From Lunularia cruciata (taxonomy: Eukaryota > Streptophyta > Marchantiopsida > Lunulariales > Lunulariaceae), in the NCBI GenBank assembly GCA_948567375.1, contig OX419759.1, positions 13,608,744-13,672,743 on the forward strand: a stretch of 64,000 bases of DNA. Reading direction: 5' to 3'. The notes below the pieces were generated by a model that made no database searches, was not told the origin of the DNA, and was given only the letters and a program-made list of their open reading frames with translations. This document shows positions 12,161 through 25,100 of this stretch, piece by piece. Position numbers and translations under genes: made by a program. Positions within the stretch are counted from its first letter, which is position 1; every line of letters starts with the position of its first letter.

Positions 12161-12829
12161 ATTCTCTCTTCTTCATAAGCATGATTTTGCAATTATCAAA
12201 CATGAATTTTCAATTCATGACTTTGTTTGTAATCCACACACTAGTCCTTCTTCCTTTAGCATGTCCATGAATAAGGGCTGAGTTTTCATTAATTGTTGTA
12301 GCGCTTTGAGTTGGTCCACCTTGGTATTCTTGGTCCAAGTACTCTATATGACCCTTTTTTTTCAAACAATTGGAGACTTTTTGTATGCTTAGCTCTCTCT
12401 TCTTTTGCTTCCTTGGTGAGATGCTCTAGTTGCACTGCCACTTCCTTTTGGTACCCTTGCATTTGGCTCCTAAGATCACCACATGATCATATACCTCTTC
12501 TAGAGTACTTTGAGTGCTCCCCAACTCCTGGCACTTGCTATAAAATAGTTTTACTTCTATCCTATATTAGTCAAACTCAAGGTTGATTGCCTTCCAATCC
12601 CCTTTGAACCTCTAGGTCTCCAAAGCATGGTGATCTCATTCATTCTCTATTGTTGCACTTCTCCTCTTGAGTTCTTGGTTCTCTTGCAACAAGGCACTTA
12701 CCTTTGTTACCTCTACCTTGTATTAATATTTGGCCCTCATTGCTTCTTCTTTCACTAGGTCTTCTTTGGCCTTTTGAGTGGACTATTTTATGCATGTTCT
12801 TGATTAGGGTGGTATAGTCTACAATGTTT
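12161..12829 (-). other. Decayed coding-like sequence, coiled-coil type, unrecognised
   Basis: Read on the reverse strand around 12790-12640, the sequence gives a charged, heptad-like stretch (KEDLVKEEAMRAKY, then SALLQENQELKRRSATIENE) interrupted by stops. It looks like a gag or structural protein remnant, but no family could be named. Nothing supports an active gene. Confidence 0.3.
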
Positions 12830-13345
12830 GGGTAGTGTAATAGCTCACGAAGTAAACAAGAGTGGAACTCTCAGAAAACTGTAATGCTCCAAAGGAGCAC
12901 CTTGTTTTCATTATATAGCAAAAAGGATCTCCTCATAAAGAGAATTACATCCTTAGATTAGTTATATGGATTGGTGACAAATCAATCCTTGTCATATTTG
13001 GTTGGTTAAAAAATTTTGACCAAAGGGAAGTTTTGGGGAATCGTCATGTAGGAAGCTCAGAATAGCACATGTGAGATATCAATGGAAAGATCTTGAAAAG
13101 AAAAAAGGGGGAAAGATAACACCTTTTCCCTTGGAGGGAGATAACAATTTCATTTTGTGAGGCCTAATTCTTTTGTTTAGGCCTCTAAATTGACTCTAAA
13201 GTTTTTGTTTTTGACTTCTACCCTATTAGTGGAAGTCTTCTTTTGGTGATTCCTCTATCTGATCTGATAAAATCATCATGTATAACATATCTAAATATAT
13301 TACCAAGCCAATTTTCATGTATAGCTAATTTTTCTAGCTGATAAT
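12830..13345 (-). repeat. Third copy of element-B-type LTR
   Basis: Shared phrases with 7640-8370 are GCTCCAAAGGAGCACCTT, TTTGGTTGGTTAAA, GAGGCCTAATTCTTTTGTTTAGGCC and CTATTAGTGGAAGTCTTCTTTTGGTGAT. It is more diverged than the other two copies and may be a solo LTR. No target duplication could be identified. Confidence 0.65.
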
Positions 13346-15640
13346 AGCTGATAATTGGCTTGGTATGGAGGCATCAACACCTCCTTGATCTACAATGCGG
13401 CTCCAATTGAATGTATGACAAAGTTGGACCCTTCTTGGATTGGCACTGGCTTCAAAGTTGTTGGCTCCTCCTAAATTTTGAGTTTTGTTTCTAGTGCAAG
13501 TACAAGAAGGTTGGTCTCAATGTCAACTTCCTCTTCTTCTTCTCCATGGTCAGTGAGGCTGTCTTCTTCTTTTTGGGCAAACTTTGGCCTCTTCCTTCCT
13601 TTCAGGCTAAGTTTCTTTGGCCATTGAGCACTCAACTTGATATTGAATTTCTTTGCAACTCCTTATTCCATGGACTCATTGGTGCCTATTTTGAGACTGC
13701 CCCTTCTTCCGTCACATTCTTCTCTTCATCTACAAGGCACTCATCCATATCTTGGTCCTACAAATTTGGAGTAGACTTGGAATCTTCCCAGGTTTCTTCT
13801 TCATTGTCTTACTCTCTGGAAGCAAAGGTTGATCCCTCCAAGGTGAAGGATCTTTGCTCCCCTTCTTCATCATCCCTTTCTACTTCAATATCCTCAACTT
13901 TATCTTCTGAAGAGGACACATCTACAATCTGAGCATTGGTCCTTGGCTTCTTGGATGGAGGGAAGTGGCTCCTTCTTTGGCATGGTGATCTTCCTCTTTG
14001 CAGCCTTTAGCATGGCCAGCTCTTTTTCCACAGGCACAAAGAGACCTATGAAAGAAAACTTAGCAAGCAAACTAAGCATCTATATGTTGTTACTTGGGAA
14101 TTTGAATGGGTCCTTCAAGTTGACCATGAAAATAACCTATAGGATGGAAATGGGTTGAAAACCTCTTTTCCTCTTCTTTGGTCCGTAGGTTGGTCCCTAT
14201 GTAGTAATTAATGGCAAAAGGTGCAAGGTAGGTAGCTCTTCTATCTTCCTCAAAGTCTTAGTACAAGATTTTGGACTGTTTATCAAACATCTTGATCTAA
14301 TCTACTAGCTCTCCCAAATACATGTAGTAAAAAAACACTACATTGCCATTGGTTAAGTAGATGGTTTTCTTTTGTTTAAAAGAGTTTCATAACCAACTCT
14401 ACTATGGCTCTTCTTGCATGATCCTTGTAATTGGCCACTCTCCACCCATTGTTCTTTGATTGTTTATTGTTAAAAGTGGCATTGATTTTGGTTGTCAGCT
14501 CCTTCTCTACAAATCTGCTATTAGTGGTCATCACTCTTGCAATTCCAACATCTTGGCTGAGTACTATTATCCGATGGTTCCTTGTCCAATTCAGCGGGTT
14601 GCCTTTCATTCCTCTCAATGTTTTCTCTTCATCTCATGAATCATCTAGAAATTTGTTAATTCTCAATTCCAGAGCAAGAATCCCAAGTGCTTGCTCCAAA
14701 TTACATTAATCCTACAATGCATCACCTATTTTTTCACAATTGGGGATCAAAGAATGGCCTCAAAGACCTTTCTTTATGCTTTGGATGTGAATACCATGAT
14801 TTTGGATAGAAAGGAGTGCTAAAGTTCTTTTATGCCACTACTCTAAGTACCTCACTTCACTCTAAGTGCTGGAAACCACAATGAGTGCAACCCCTAAACA
14901 ACTTGTACTAATTTTCTTGGTTTGTGATGAAGTGAAAGACTCTATTTGATCAACTAAGCAGACAAATAAAATTCAAAAAATGCAACTTCTAGCCAAACAT
15001 CTTAATTTATAATCCAAAATCCACATAGATCCTCAACACTTTGGGGGTTATAAAGAGTAAGTAGGCACTACTCACCATTACATAGATAAAGGCCTTTGCA
15101 TGTTGTCTTGGTAAGAAGTTGCCATCCCACATGTCAAAGATTCTTTCCCATCACTCTCCCATGTGTCAAACTTGCCTACAGTGTGCTAAATGTTATCTTC
15201 AGTGTAACAACACATGGGAACAAATTTCAGTTGAGCTTGTGATATATTCAGATTGCAAAGGCTCTTAACTAGGAGTGCCAAGGTGACACTCTGCACTTGG
15301 TCCTGTAAGATCCACCCATTGGCAGTCCTAGTGCTCTCCAACTCTTGGAAGCTTTCCAAATGATTCTAAAACATCCAAAATATTGTTCCTTCTTCAAGCA
15401 CTTGGGATCAACCTAAATTCTCCAAATGTTGCTTGTCTTCCAATCACTTGAGGTTATCCTACACCACTTTGATTACTAGCCCATCCTCTTCCTTGTGACA
15501 CCCTTCAAGTACCTTCTACTCTTGAGGCAATTCTCCAAGTAAATAGGTTATTCTTTGTGGTTTTCTAGCACTTAAGCATGGTTTGATCAACAAAGCAAAT
15601 TTTGAAGAAATGGGAGCACCATAGATGCTCTTTGCACTCA
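13346..15640 (-). other. Decayed protein-coding relic of unknown family
   Basis: The reverse strand reads as a long damaged protein with alternating frames. Recognisable stretches are NGNVVFFYYMYLGELVD, KMFDKQSKILY, RRATYLAPFAINYYIG and RFSTHFHPIGYFHGQLEGP between about 14375 and 14080, preceded by an 80-residue open stretch at 14618-14376. Because the sense is still readable, it was coding in the past, probably as part of a transposable element. I do not recognise the family. 14710-15640 holds nothing I can name. Confidence 0.35.
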
Positions 15641-18600
15641 TTGCTTGATCTCATAAGTTTGCCAATGTATTAGCAATAGTTGGCATGGACATTGATGAGG
15701 ATGCCCATGCAATGACACTACTTAGAGCACTACCAATGACAAAGTATCTACCTCTAGTCATGACTCTTAGTATTGTTGCCAGAGCCAGTGACCTCAAAGT
15801 GACCAATGTGAGTTGGAATTATGCACCAAGAAATTATGTGCCAAAAAAATGGAGAGCTGGCCTATAATACCCATTTGTGCATGTGTGTGGAATTGTGATA
15901 TTTAGCTTGGTATTACAAGTACTTGAGAGATATTATTTATATAAAGATAAAGGATGGTTCTACATTAGTCATGATTAGCTAAAGTTAGTCATAGCTAAGA
16001 TAGAGTGGACCTTACCCTAGAGGAAGTGGAAAAGATGAGCATCACTATTTTGGATTCTAGTGTGTTGACTTGGTATTATTCCTAGGTGTTTGGCTTTGAG
16101 GAAAGAGTTGAGAACTCTTGTGCCCGCAAGCCTTTTTGTTTTGGATTCTTCTATAGTCCAAGGATAACCCATGTGAAGAAATCCTTGACTTAGTGGTTGG
16201 TTCAAGATAAGATCCCATGCTAGTGGAATATGCCCATGTGGATGGATATTCCTTTATACTTTTTGAGTTTACTTGACTTTCAGTCTAGTAACTTGAGTTA
16301 CTACGGTAATTAGTAACTTTGGTACATAACTATTTCACAAGTATATAAACAAGGGGTGAGGAGGTTCTCATCATCCTTTCATTTGCAACTATCTTTCTCT
16401 CATTGAATTCTCTAGTGAGCAATGTCTTGAGTCTTGGAGTGTTAGCCTTAGAAGAGTACGATGGAGTTGGGGTTCTTTGCTTTCTTAGTCCATGGTGCGC
16501 TACCATAATAGCCATCAGAGGTTCATCTTGAGTGAGAGACAAGCCGGCTCATAGGCCAAAACAAGAGTGCAAATTAAACTTCATTACAAGACCTCACCAG
16601 TCAAAATAGGGTTAAATGGATATTATTTGGGAATATTGTGGCAAGAGAGGCCACCATGAGACTATATGCGACAATTTTCCTCAAGTGCACTAGCATCATG
16701 TTCTAAAAACAAGCATGTTCCAACAAACACCATCATGTTGAACCACCAAGATTGATGGTATCCATCAACCAATTGTGCTCAAGACCATGCACCTCCAATT
16801 ATAGCTTGCATAACTATGTCTACTTGTTCAACAAATGCCCTATCATCTTCCCTCCATGACCACAAATGGCTACTCCTTGGCTTGTCTACCACATTGCACA
16901 ATGGCCTTAATAGCCTGGTTCTTGACTTTGGTGCAACTAGCCTCATCACTTATGATAGTGTTGCACTCTATGACTACAATGCACTTACTGCCGCTAAGCC
17001 CATTATCCTAAGGAACTGCTATGCTACTAGTGCCATTGGTATTGGCACACGTTGTGTATAGACAACAATGCAACAATGCCTACTCTACCTTGACTTATGT
17101 ATAACACTATTCTCCTTTCAAGCACTTGGTGCTATAGGCATTTGAGTCTCCTTCAAAAGGAGGCTTTGCCGTTGTGTACAAGGATAGGCACATGCTTGCT
17201 TTGGTCAATGTGATAGATCATTTATACAAACTTGTTGTCTTAATTCTCTACCCCTTTGAAGTAAGTGCCACTACCATCACGAATAACATGATGTCATGGC
17301 ACCAACATCTCAAGCACCTTGGCGCATCATATATGAACTTGCTATGCAATTTTGCTACAAGGCTACCATACAAAGAACTACCATATGGAATTTTTGAACC
17401 TTGTGCCCTAGCTAGGTCTTACCATGCACCCCTCCTTAACACCCATGGCATCTTGACACAGATGTTTGAGCAGATCTGGCTGGTCCCATGCAAATTGTGT
17501 CTCTAAAGGCAATCTCTGTTTCCTTGCCATTGTCAACAAGTTCACGCACATGATTGGCATCACACCTCTGAAACAAAATTAGATGCCTTGTTAGCACTTA
17601 AAGCATATTGCAAAAAATAGAGACATCCTCAAGTTTCCATATAAAAGTCCTATGTATTGATGGAGGAGGTAAATTCATCAACTCTACCATTGATGTATGT
17701 GTACATGAATGCGGTATTGTTTAGGAAACCTCCTTGCTCATTTGAAATCAATAGCATTGCCGAATGTGCTATCCACATGCTTGTCAAATGTGCACGAGCT
17801 ATGATGCATACTACAAAAAGGCTCAATGGCTTTTAGGAGAGGGCTATACTCACTACCTGCAAAAAAAAAGCTCAAGTTCACATTTACATGGATGCACACC
17901 TTGGCAAGCCTAAAGTGGCCTCAAGCCTGACCTAGAACAATTTCATATTTGGGGATGCCACATGTTTCATTCTTGACGACCTGAAAAAACTAAGCAAACT
18001 TGGCTCACATGCAATAAGAGACATCTTTACTAGCTATAGCACCAATGACTACATTTTCCATTTTCCATCTTCTTGATGTAGGAAAATGGTTGTGCTCATG
18101 TCATGCTTGTTTTGTTAAACACCCAACACCACAACCTATAGACATTGAATAGATACTAGCCCGATCAACAACTATGACTTCTTTGACAATAGCATTAACA
18201 ACAAAAATGTAGCCAAGCTTGGGCATATAAGACTAATGCACGTACAATTGTAGAACAATGTCCGGCAACATCACCAAGTGCTCAGTTCCTTGTTTTTTAC
18301 AGATCCACACTTATCCACAACCATCCCATTGGTACACAAAAAAGAATATGTTGCTTATGTAGCTCCATATATGCAATGACTCACTAGCTAAAGATGATAT
18401 TGATACACCATTGCACCACTGAACTAACACCCTATATTGTAGCTCTTTGTAGCTCAAACACAACACATTGAGGTGAAGCAATGCAAAAAAAATATGATGC
18501 ACTTTCCAGCATGAATGTCTTCACAAAAATGTTACACTTAGATGTGCTTGCCTCTGCAAATATGACCCGCTCTAAGTGGGTCTTCAAGGTAAAAAAAAAA

Positions 18601-19960
18601 CACCCAATGCATTATTGAACAGTTCAAGGCCCCCATTGTTGCACAAGCTACACCCACATTGCAGACATTGACTGTTGGACAACATTTGCACTAGTGACCG
18701 CTATGGCAATCATTAGTATCCTGATCGGCCTAGCTGTTGCACAATAACTTCTCATTGAACAACTTGTCATAGAATAACTTGATGGTGTAATGGCTTACCT
18801 AAAAAGAATGCTCAAGCATGATATGTATCTCATTCCACCATCGGGCTATGCCACACTTGGCAGCATTTGGAAATTAAAGAAAGCACTATATAGTCTAAAG
18901 CAATCAAGATATGAATGGTGTAAGACATTTACAGTGGATCTTCAAGCCGTTTGAGTTTCACTTACAATCAATGCCTATTCAACATCATCAAGAAACGTCA
19001 AATGCTACACCTAAAACTCTATGTAGATGACATTCTTCTTGTGATTGCTTCATCATCATTCCTCACTATGATCAAGTATCAACTTGCTAGTACCTTTGAG
19101 ATCAAACAACTTGGACCTAAACGCCACCTACTTGGTCTTAAAATCATCTGCTATAATGCATGCGACATTTCTATAACATATACTAGCTACCTCAAACTTG
19201 TTCTATCTTGGGTCAACTTTGCCAAGATATAACCAATTTGTACACCCCTTTTTCTAGGAATATAGCTCACAACTGCCAACAAATCAGAAGCAAAAACAAT
19301 GCACCCATTTAGGCAGCTCCTTGGCAAACTGAACTATGCACACACCTTGATCTCACTCACAATTTCTCTCTCCTTGCTCAACACTCATCTCACCCAACTT
19401 ATAAACGTTGCATAACACTAAAGCACCTCTGTGGCTACATTGCTGGCAGTAAAGATTATTGCCTTGTCTACCCAACGTCTAGTACTGCACTCACTCTAGT
19501 TGCATTTGCTGATGCTGATTGGGCAAACCAATGCTCAAACTGCAAATCCTATACAAGAGTCCTTCTACTGCTTCGCAACATTGCCGTCGTTTGGTCGTCC
19601 AAGAAACAAGCAATGGTGGCCCTCTTAATCGTGAAAGCAAAGTGTTATGCCCTTGCAGCAGTAGGCCACAAAGCAACATGATTGCAAAATATCATTGCCT
19701 TTATGACCACCTTTGAAAGGACAGTTTTCATCCATGCTAATAGCCATGGTGCTATTGCCACTGCCTCCAATACCAACAACATCGCCTTGACCCGAATGAA
19801 GCATATTGACATTCGACACCACTGCATCAAAGACATTATCCCAAAGGACCTTGTTTCCCTCGCTCCAGTCCCACTACCAACAATGACAACGTTGCCAATG
19901 CCCTAACAAAAGTACTTCTTGGATCTCATACAACCCTAGTCTGCAAGCGTATTAGCCTTC
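15641..19960 (+). pseudogene. Ty1/copia polyprotein relic (element F, copy 1)
   Basis: Fragments occur in copia order. A gag-like piece lies at 15685-15862. A knuckle-like CGKRGHHETIC is near 16640. A protease has VLDFGATSLITYD near 16925, with F in place of the S or T after the catalytic Asp. A gag-pre-integrase motif WHQHLKHLGA is near 17300. Broken integrase follows, then RT with KLYVDDILLV near 19015, and RNase H ending MKHIDIRHHCIKDI near 19800. Integrase lying before RT and the YVDD sequence identify copia rather than gypsy. Stops occur throughout. A solo LTR (15863-16553) interrupts gag. The part from about 18016 is present again at 55624-57640. Confidence 0.8.
15863..16553 (+). repeat. 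Solo LTR of the element A family
   Basis: This is a full-length match to 1550-2231, with both ends changed from TG...CA to TA...TA. It is flanked by GGCC at 15859-15862 and 16554-16557, consistent with a target duplication. It is not attached to any gypsy internal sequence. It lies in copia gag and shows that this family inserted after the copia element had settled. Confidence 0.8.
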
Positions 19961-22174
19961 ACTCCCTCGGATCATTGTGATAACTTTTTTGATTCCCCCA
20001 ATGACATTCCAAATTACATTTGGTCATGTTGTTGTAGCACAAACTTCATTTTTGGAAACTACATCATCAATCTGCCTTTGACCCGCCCATTAATGTACTA
20101 CCCTTTTGTATCATCATATGCATTAGTCTCGGTGAACTACCAGTCACTTCTTGCTTCTAAACTATCTTGACCAACTCTTGTCAACATGCAGCCACACAAT
20201 GGATGCTAAAGATTTTCTAGCTGGACATCTACTTCAATCTCCTTAGCTCTATCTGCTGCTTCCGAGCCGTAATAGCTAAAAATGATAGCAGAAATGAGAG
20301 CAATAGCAAAGAGAAATGCACACAAATCCAACTACACGGCCCACGAGGAAATCGATCTTTTGCTCAGTCAGCTTACTTGATAGCTAAATATTAACTCTCT
20401 CCTCTCTACCAAATATACCTTGGAAGACTTATATCACACAATTCAGCTGTAGATTATTTAGTTTCTTGACTTTGTTTTGTTTTGCATAGATTTTTAACTT
20501 TATTTCTTTGGACCTTGTGCTCGTCACCCGAATTTTCACTTCTAGTACCTTGCATTCCTTTTTCCGTTTTCATCGGGGTAGACTATTTGACTCGGTTTCA
20601 CCCATCATGTAAGACAATCTCATCGGTGTCGAAATTGAACAGATGTATAATTTGCAATTGTTCCAAGCAGGGAGGGTCTAGTGTTCCATTTACAGCCTCT
20701 GCGCTGTCACTCAGCTCGTCACCTCTCTCGACAGACCCAAGGAATTCAACCCTCCCCTCATCTATTTCAAATTTGTCAACCCTCCGTTGCTGAACGACCG
20801 GCTCAGCTCAATTCCACAAGGGAGTTTCGAAGTCTCCAGTTACTGCAAAGGATGAAATACTATGTTCCTGGTGAAATTAGATCTTCATATTACAAGAACC
20901 GGTTACTACAACATCTCTATACCTCAAGGAAAAGAGATAATAAGGCGACCTCGTTGAAAAAAGAAGGATGGGAAGACCCCATCAAGCCGTACAAGGGAAA
21001 GAAAAAAAAAGTAAAATAGAGTAAAGTTCCAATAGAGTCTATATAAAAAGATCTGCCTTACCGCATCTAAGATATGCGAACTATACAAGTGATACAATCT
21101 ACACATAACTGGAACACCCGATATTTCCCATGACTAGAACACCCGAAGAAACATCACCGAAGGAAACGAGGTACTGCTAAGTCTTTCTCCCAACTTGGAA
21201 CCCCGTTAAGTCTTAGTATTGGACGAGGCACGAATATTTACTTTTCCGTGCTACTTCATTTTTGTCGTATTAAAGTACCGTCGTCATGTCATTATGAAAG
21301 ACCGCAGTGATCATCGGCTGGTTTTATGTGTTACCATTTCTGCATTTTAGATTGCCGGAGAAACGAAATATCCGATTCTCCAAATTCCCAAATTTCACGG
21401 CCACGCCGCGAAACGAGGAACTTGCTAACCTGTTCGGATAGTGATCTAAAGCGGTCCCGGCAGATGTGATAGTTTCCCGATTGTACATGTACATTGTACC
21501 CTTCACCGGGAATAAAACTGGTGATACTCTATGCAAGTCTTTCGCCGAAAGTTGCAGATAAGTGCCGGGACCATTGCTCGTCGAATCCCCTGGATCCAGT
21601 ACTTGCTCAATTTGACAGGTATGCTGACAATTCGTACCTGCTCTTGAGTAAAAGGGTACTGACCATTCCTTGAAAATCTGTGAACCGTCGTGTTCGTCTG
21701 TTTGTATAGTCCCTCTTGCTCATCATGAGAACGAAGTTCGTCAGAGGAGTAAGCGCCTCTCGCTCGGAGTAAACGTAGAACGCGTGGGAGAACGAGTTTT
21801 CTGCAATTAGACAAACTTCTCCTGAGAATGTGTTTGTGGCCTGCTTTTGTGTGGCTTGCATATCCTGTCGCTGATTACAGCGACAGGTCTGATTCGAAGG
21901 AGTACAGTTTCGTGCATCAGCTGCTAGTGGCAGATTGACTATCGAAATTTAGAGTCTACAATGACTACCAAGGTTCAAATTCCAACTCTTTTGAGCTGAG
22001 GTGGGATTTCTTCTGGTAGGATTGTCGCGATCGGGATGTTGTCTAAATTTCTCTGAAGATATTTTTGAAACTTATACAGCGGAGATCTAGACATTTAATT
22101 TGGTAAGTAGGAGCTCTGTGTGTGGATACACACTGTGATTGGTTCTAAGAAGCGTGAGTTCTTTGTCTCTGTAG
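19961..22174. other. 5' flank of hydrolase-caspase gene 1, including probable leader intron
   Basis: No conserved coding frame was found. ORFs here are not kept in the equivalent 57640-59659. A strong donor, GTAAGT at 22103, pairs with an acceptor CTCTGTAG ending 22174 and makes a 72-bp intron. The upstream reading frame has a stop 12 bases before the donor, so that exon would be untranslated. An alternative coding start is ATG at 21961 (MTTK, conserved in copy 2), spliced from a weaker GTTCAA donor at 21973. The promoter was not identified. Confidence 0.5.
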
Positions 22175-25100
22175 ATCAATGATTCAGTGCACCAGATACA
22201 TGGATCAGATGCTGGGGAGTGGGATTATGAACTACTGTTGTTCCACGGTCTCTGCTTTTCTGAGTACGAGGACGCTTACAGGACAACGTGGGAGCTCGAA
22301 CGTAGCAGTGGATGGTGGTTTGACGATCTGATTACTCAAAAAACACGGGTTTTGTCCATCTCTTATGATTCTTGTGCAAAGAGGTTGGATAAAACTGGAA
22401 GGGTGGACTTCAATAGCATAGGAAGAATACTTGTGCAGGACATAGTTCATCTGGCCAAAGTAGGACAGACAGGAAGTCCTGTGATACTGATAGGGTACTG
22501 CCTTGGCGGTCTGGTCATTAGAAAGCTCTGCGTGGAAGCTGAAAGGCAATTCAATGAGGCTCAAGACGGGTCCAGTAAAGGACGATTGGATCGGTTTCTA
22601 ACAAATGTCAGGGGAATCGGGTACTTGGACACGCCACTCGGTGGTTCCAGTTTGAGAGACCACCTAAAAAGCAGAAAAAGGCTACTTGGAAAGGACAACT
22701 ATAACGGCCCTGTGCTTAAGTATCTCAAAAGGTCAAGTAAGCGGCTGATGAAACTCAATGGAGATTTTTACATGAGGGTACTTGAAAGAGAGTGGAAGCA
22801 GCATGCTGTAAGGGCAGTCAATTCAACACTGGTAAGAAAGTAACAATCTGCGTGTAATGGATGGATCTCTTATTCAGGGAATTGGAGTGAGGTTATGTCT
22901 AGCATTTAAACTTACTAGGATTACTACGAGATCGGAGCATTGAATTTATATGATGTTGTGGGAAGAAGAGCTGCTAATCTCTGAATACTTGTTCGATCAA
23001 GAAATGGGGCAACATAGAGTGGCCAGCAGGGGGCATTCAGGTTGTCGAGGAAGAATCTGCACGACAGTGCGGAGAAGAGATGGTGAACGTTGGAGGGGAC
23101 CACTTTACAGTCCTTAATGCGCATGATACCCTTGTCAAGGATCATATCAGAAAGCTTATACAGGGCGTGCTTACTGATCAAAAACCGAGAAGTCCAACTG
23201 GAGATGGTGTTTCTGTGGTGAGAAATTTGTCTAGTATCTCGTCTGTTCTATTTTTCAGTTTTACGGTTTAAAGGGCCGGACAGCAGAAGTAGATTGCTTT
23301 AATCATTGCAGTAGGCAGTTGATGTTTTAGCAAAGAACAAGAGTGGAGCCAAAGCACTACAGTTTCTACGTTGGCTTAACCCAACCTTTATCACGGTTTG
23401 ATTGATGTGGTCATATCTGAGAGGAGTAATTAATATCCCGGTGTTCGTTGTCATATTAATAAATCTGTTCTATGTTATATTGATATGGGGAAGTGTTTTG
23501 TTTATCTACACAATCTTTCAATCGCAGCTCCAAGATGACCAAATTAATGGAGAAATGGGAAATGTCGAAGAGCAAGCGTCGGGAAGCGACAACGTGACGA
23601 ATCAGCTCGGGAAGGTCCAAACAGGAAGCTTTCCCAGTAAGAAGGTACGCATGGTTCAAGAAGCTTAAGTGATGCGGGTTAGTTTACTGCGTGTTGCCAT
23701 ATTAGTTCTTTAAGTCCAGTTTTCTTTTCGTGCACTGTGAATGTATTTACTAAGCTGTCTGGGTTATGATGTAGAAACTAAGGTGCTCTGCTTTTAACCC
23801 CGATGTAGTGCCTCCAGAAGTAAATGAAAAATAGGCCACGAGCATCGGTTGAGGTTGATGACTGTGGGAAAGTTTTGGGGTACTTGTAGATTGAGGATCA
23901 TTTGCATGAGCTCTACAAACCTGCTGAGATTGAGATGGAGCTCTATTTCTTTCCGGGCCTGCAGCGACATGGAGATCTGGGAAATGGGAAGGAGAACGTT
24001 TACAGTGAAAGCACATGGATGTTGGGAGACAATCATTGCTGGCTTGGAACCTGGCTCCCGGAAGCATTCCCAAAAGCACACATACTGGCTGTGTCATATG
24101 CTAACCCCGAAAGTTTTACGACTGTAGAGAAAGTCGTGGAATTCTTATCCCGAAAACAAGAGGGATTTGATATGCACCTTCTTACTGAGAATCTGCGGCG
24201 CACGGTTAATAAAGTACATTTTCCTGGCCGCCGGATGGTGCTAGTTGGACACTGTGTTGGAGGTCTTGTAATTAAAAACTTGATTGAAAAATCTGCATGT
24301 TCAGCCTCAGAGGACTTCTCGATTGAAAAATCTGCATTTTCAGCCTCAGAGGACTTCTCGATCGACATACACGGTGTTGCATATTTTGCAACTCCCCATG
24401 CAGGCTATGTCGAACGCATAATTACTCCATGGTGGTGGACGAATATTATCCAGTGGTTTTCTGGGAAGGCTAGTAACCCGCAAGGAGATCATCATGGTTT
24501 CATGGTGCAAGCAGCACGGATGAATATTGAGCACGATCGTCTGAAGGCAACGCTAGGCTGGAAGGAACTTGCGTTGATTGCGACTCGGCCGACACAACAG
24601 GTCCTTCTTCCAACCCATCAGTTTTCGTGTTTCAACTGACATGCCTCATTTCTCGCCAAACATCCGTTAGTATGTTGCCCATATACTTGCGGGTATAGAG
24701 AGAGCCGGAGGACGGTGAGGGGCCTCTCTGGACTTGTATATACTAATCAAGCTTTGATATCGTATCAGGGTACGATGATTGTTGATGAAGCTTCCGCAAG
24801 CCACGGGATACATCGCAGCTCTGTTATCCCTGTTGCGGCTGACCATTTCACTATCTGTAAGCCGAATAGCCGGGAGTCGAATAGCTTTCAGTATCTTGTG
24901 CATTTCATCCGCACCGCAATGGATGAGGTAAGGCCTTGCAAAACTACGTACCTCTCTAAAACCAGAAAAATCATAAGAACAAAATTTTAGTAGCTGAGAT
25001 TGTAGGTTATTCATTGACGTCCGGAGTTATGATCATGAAAGATCTGCAGTACACATCTCATGGAGCAGGTTTCTCCACGAAATCTGATTCCTCCTGATAA

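Noticed and set aside
21503-21861. Reverse-strand ORFs of 84-103 residues upstream of gene 1
   Set aside because: The counterparts at 58928-59433 have different lengths and frames. No domain; most likely flank sequence.
23319-23396. Possible small exon encoding VDVLAKNKSGAKALQFLRWL
   Set aside because: Open in both copies, but no acceptor gives the required phase 0 without a stop. Kept out of the gene model.
23402-23668. Forward ORF with a strongly hydrophobic, membrane-like segment between hydrolase exons
   Set aside because: The equivalent region of gene 2 (60890-61160) has stops and indels that destroy this frame. Only the last part (23528-23644, after a CGCAG acceptor) is conserved, so the hydrophobic stretch is intron.
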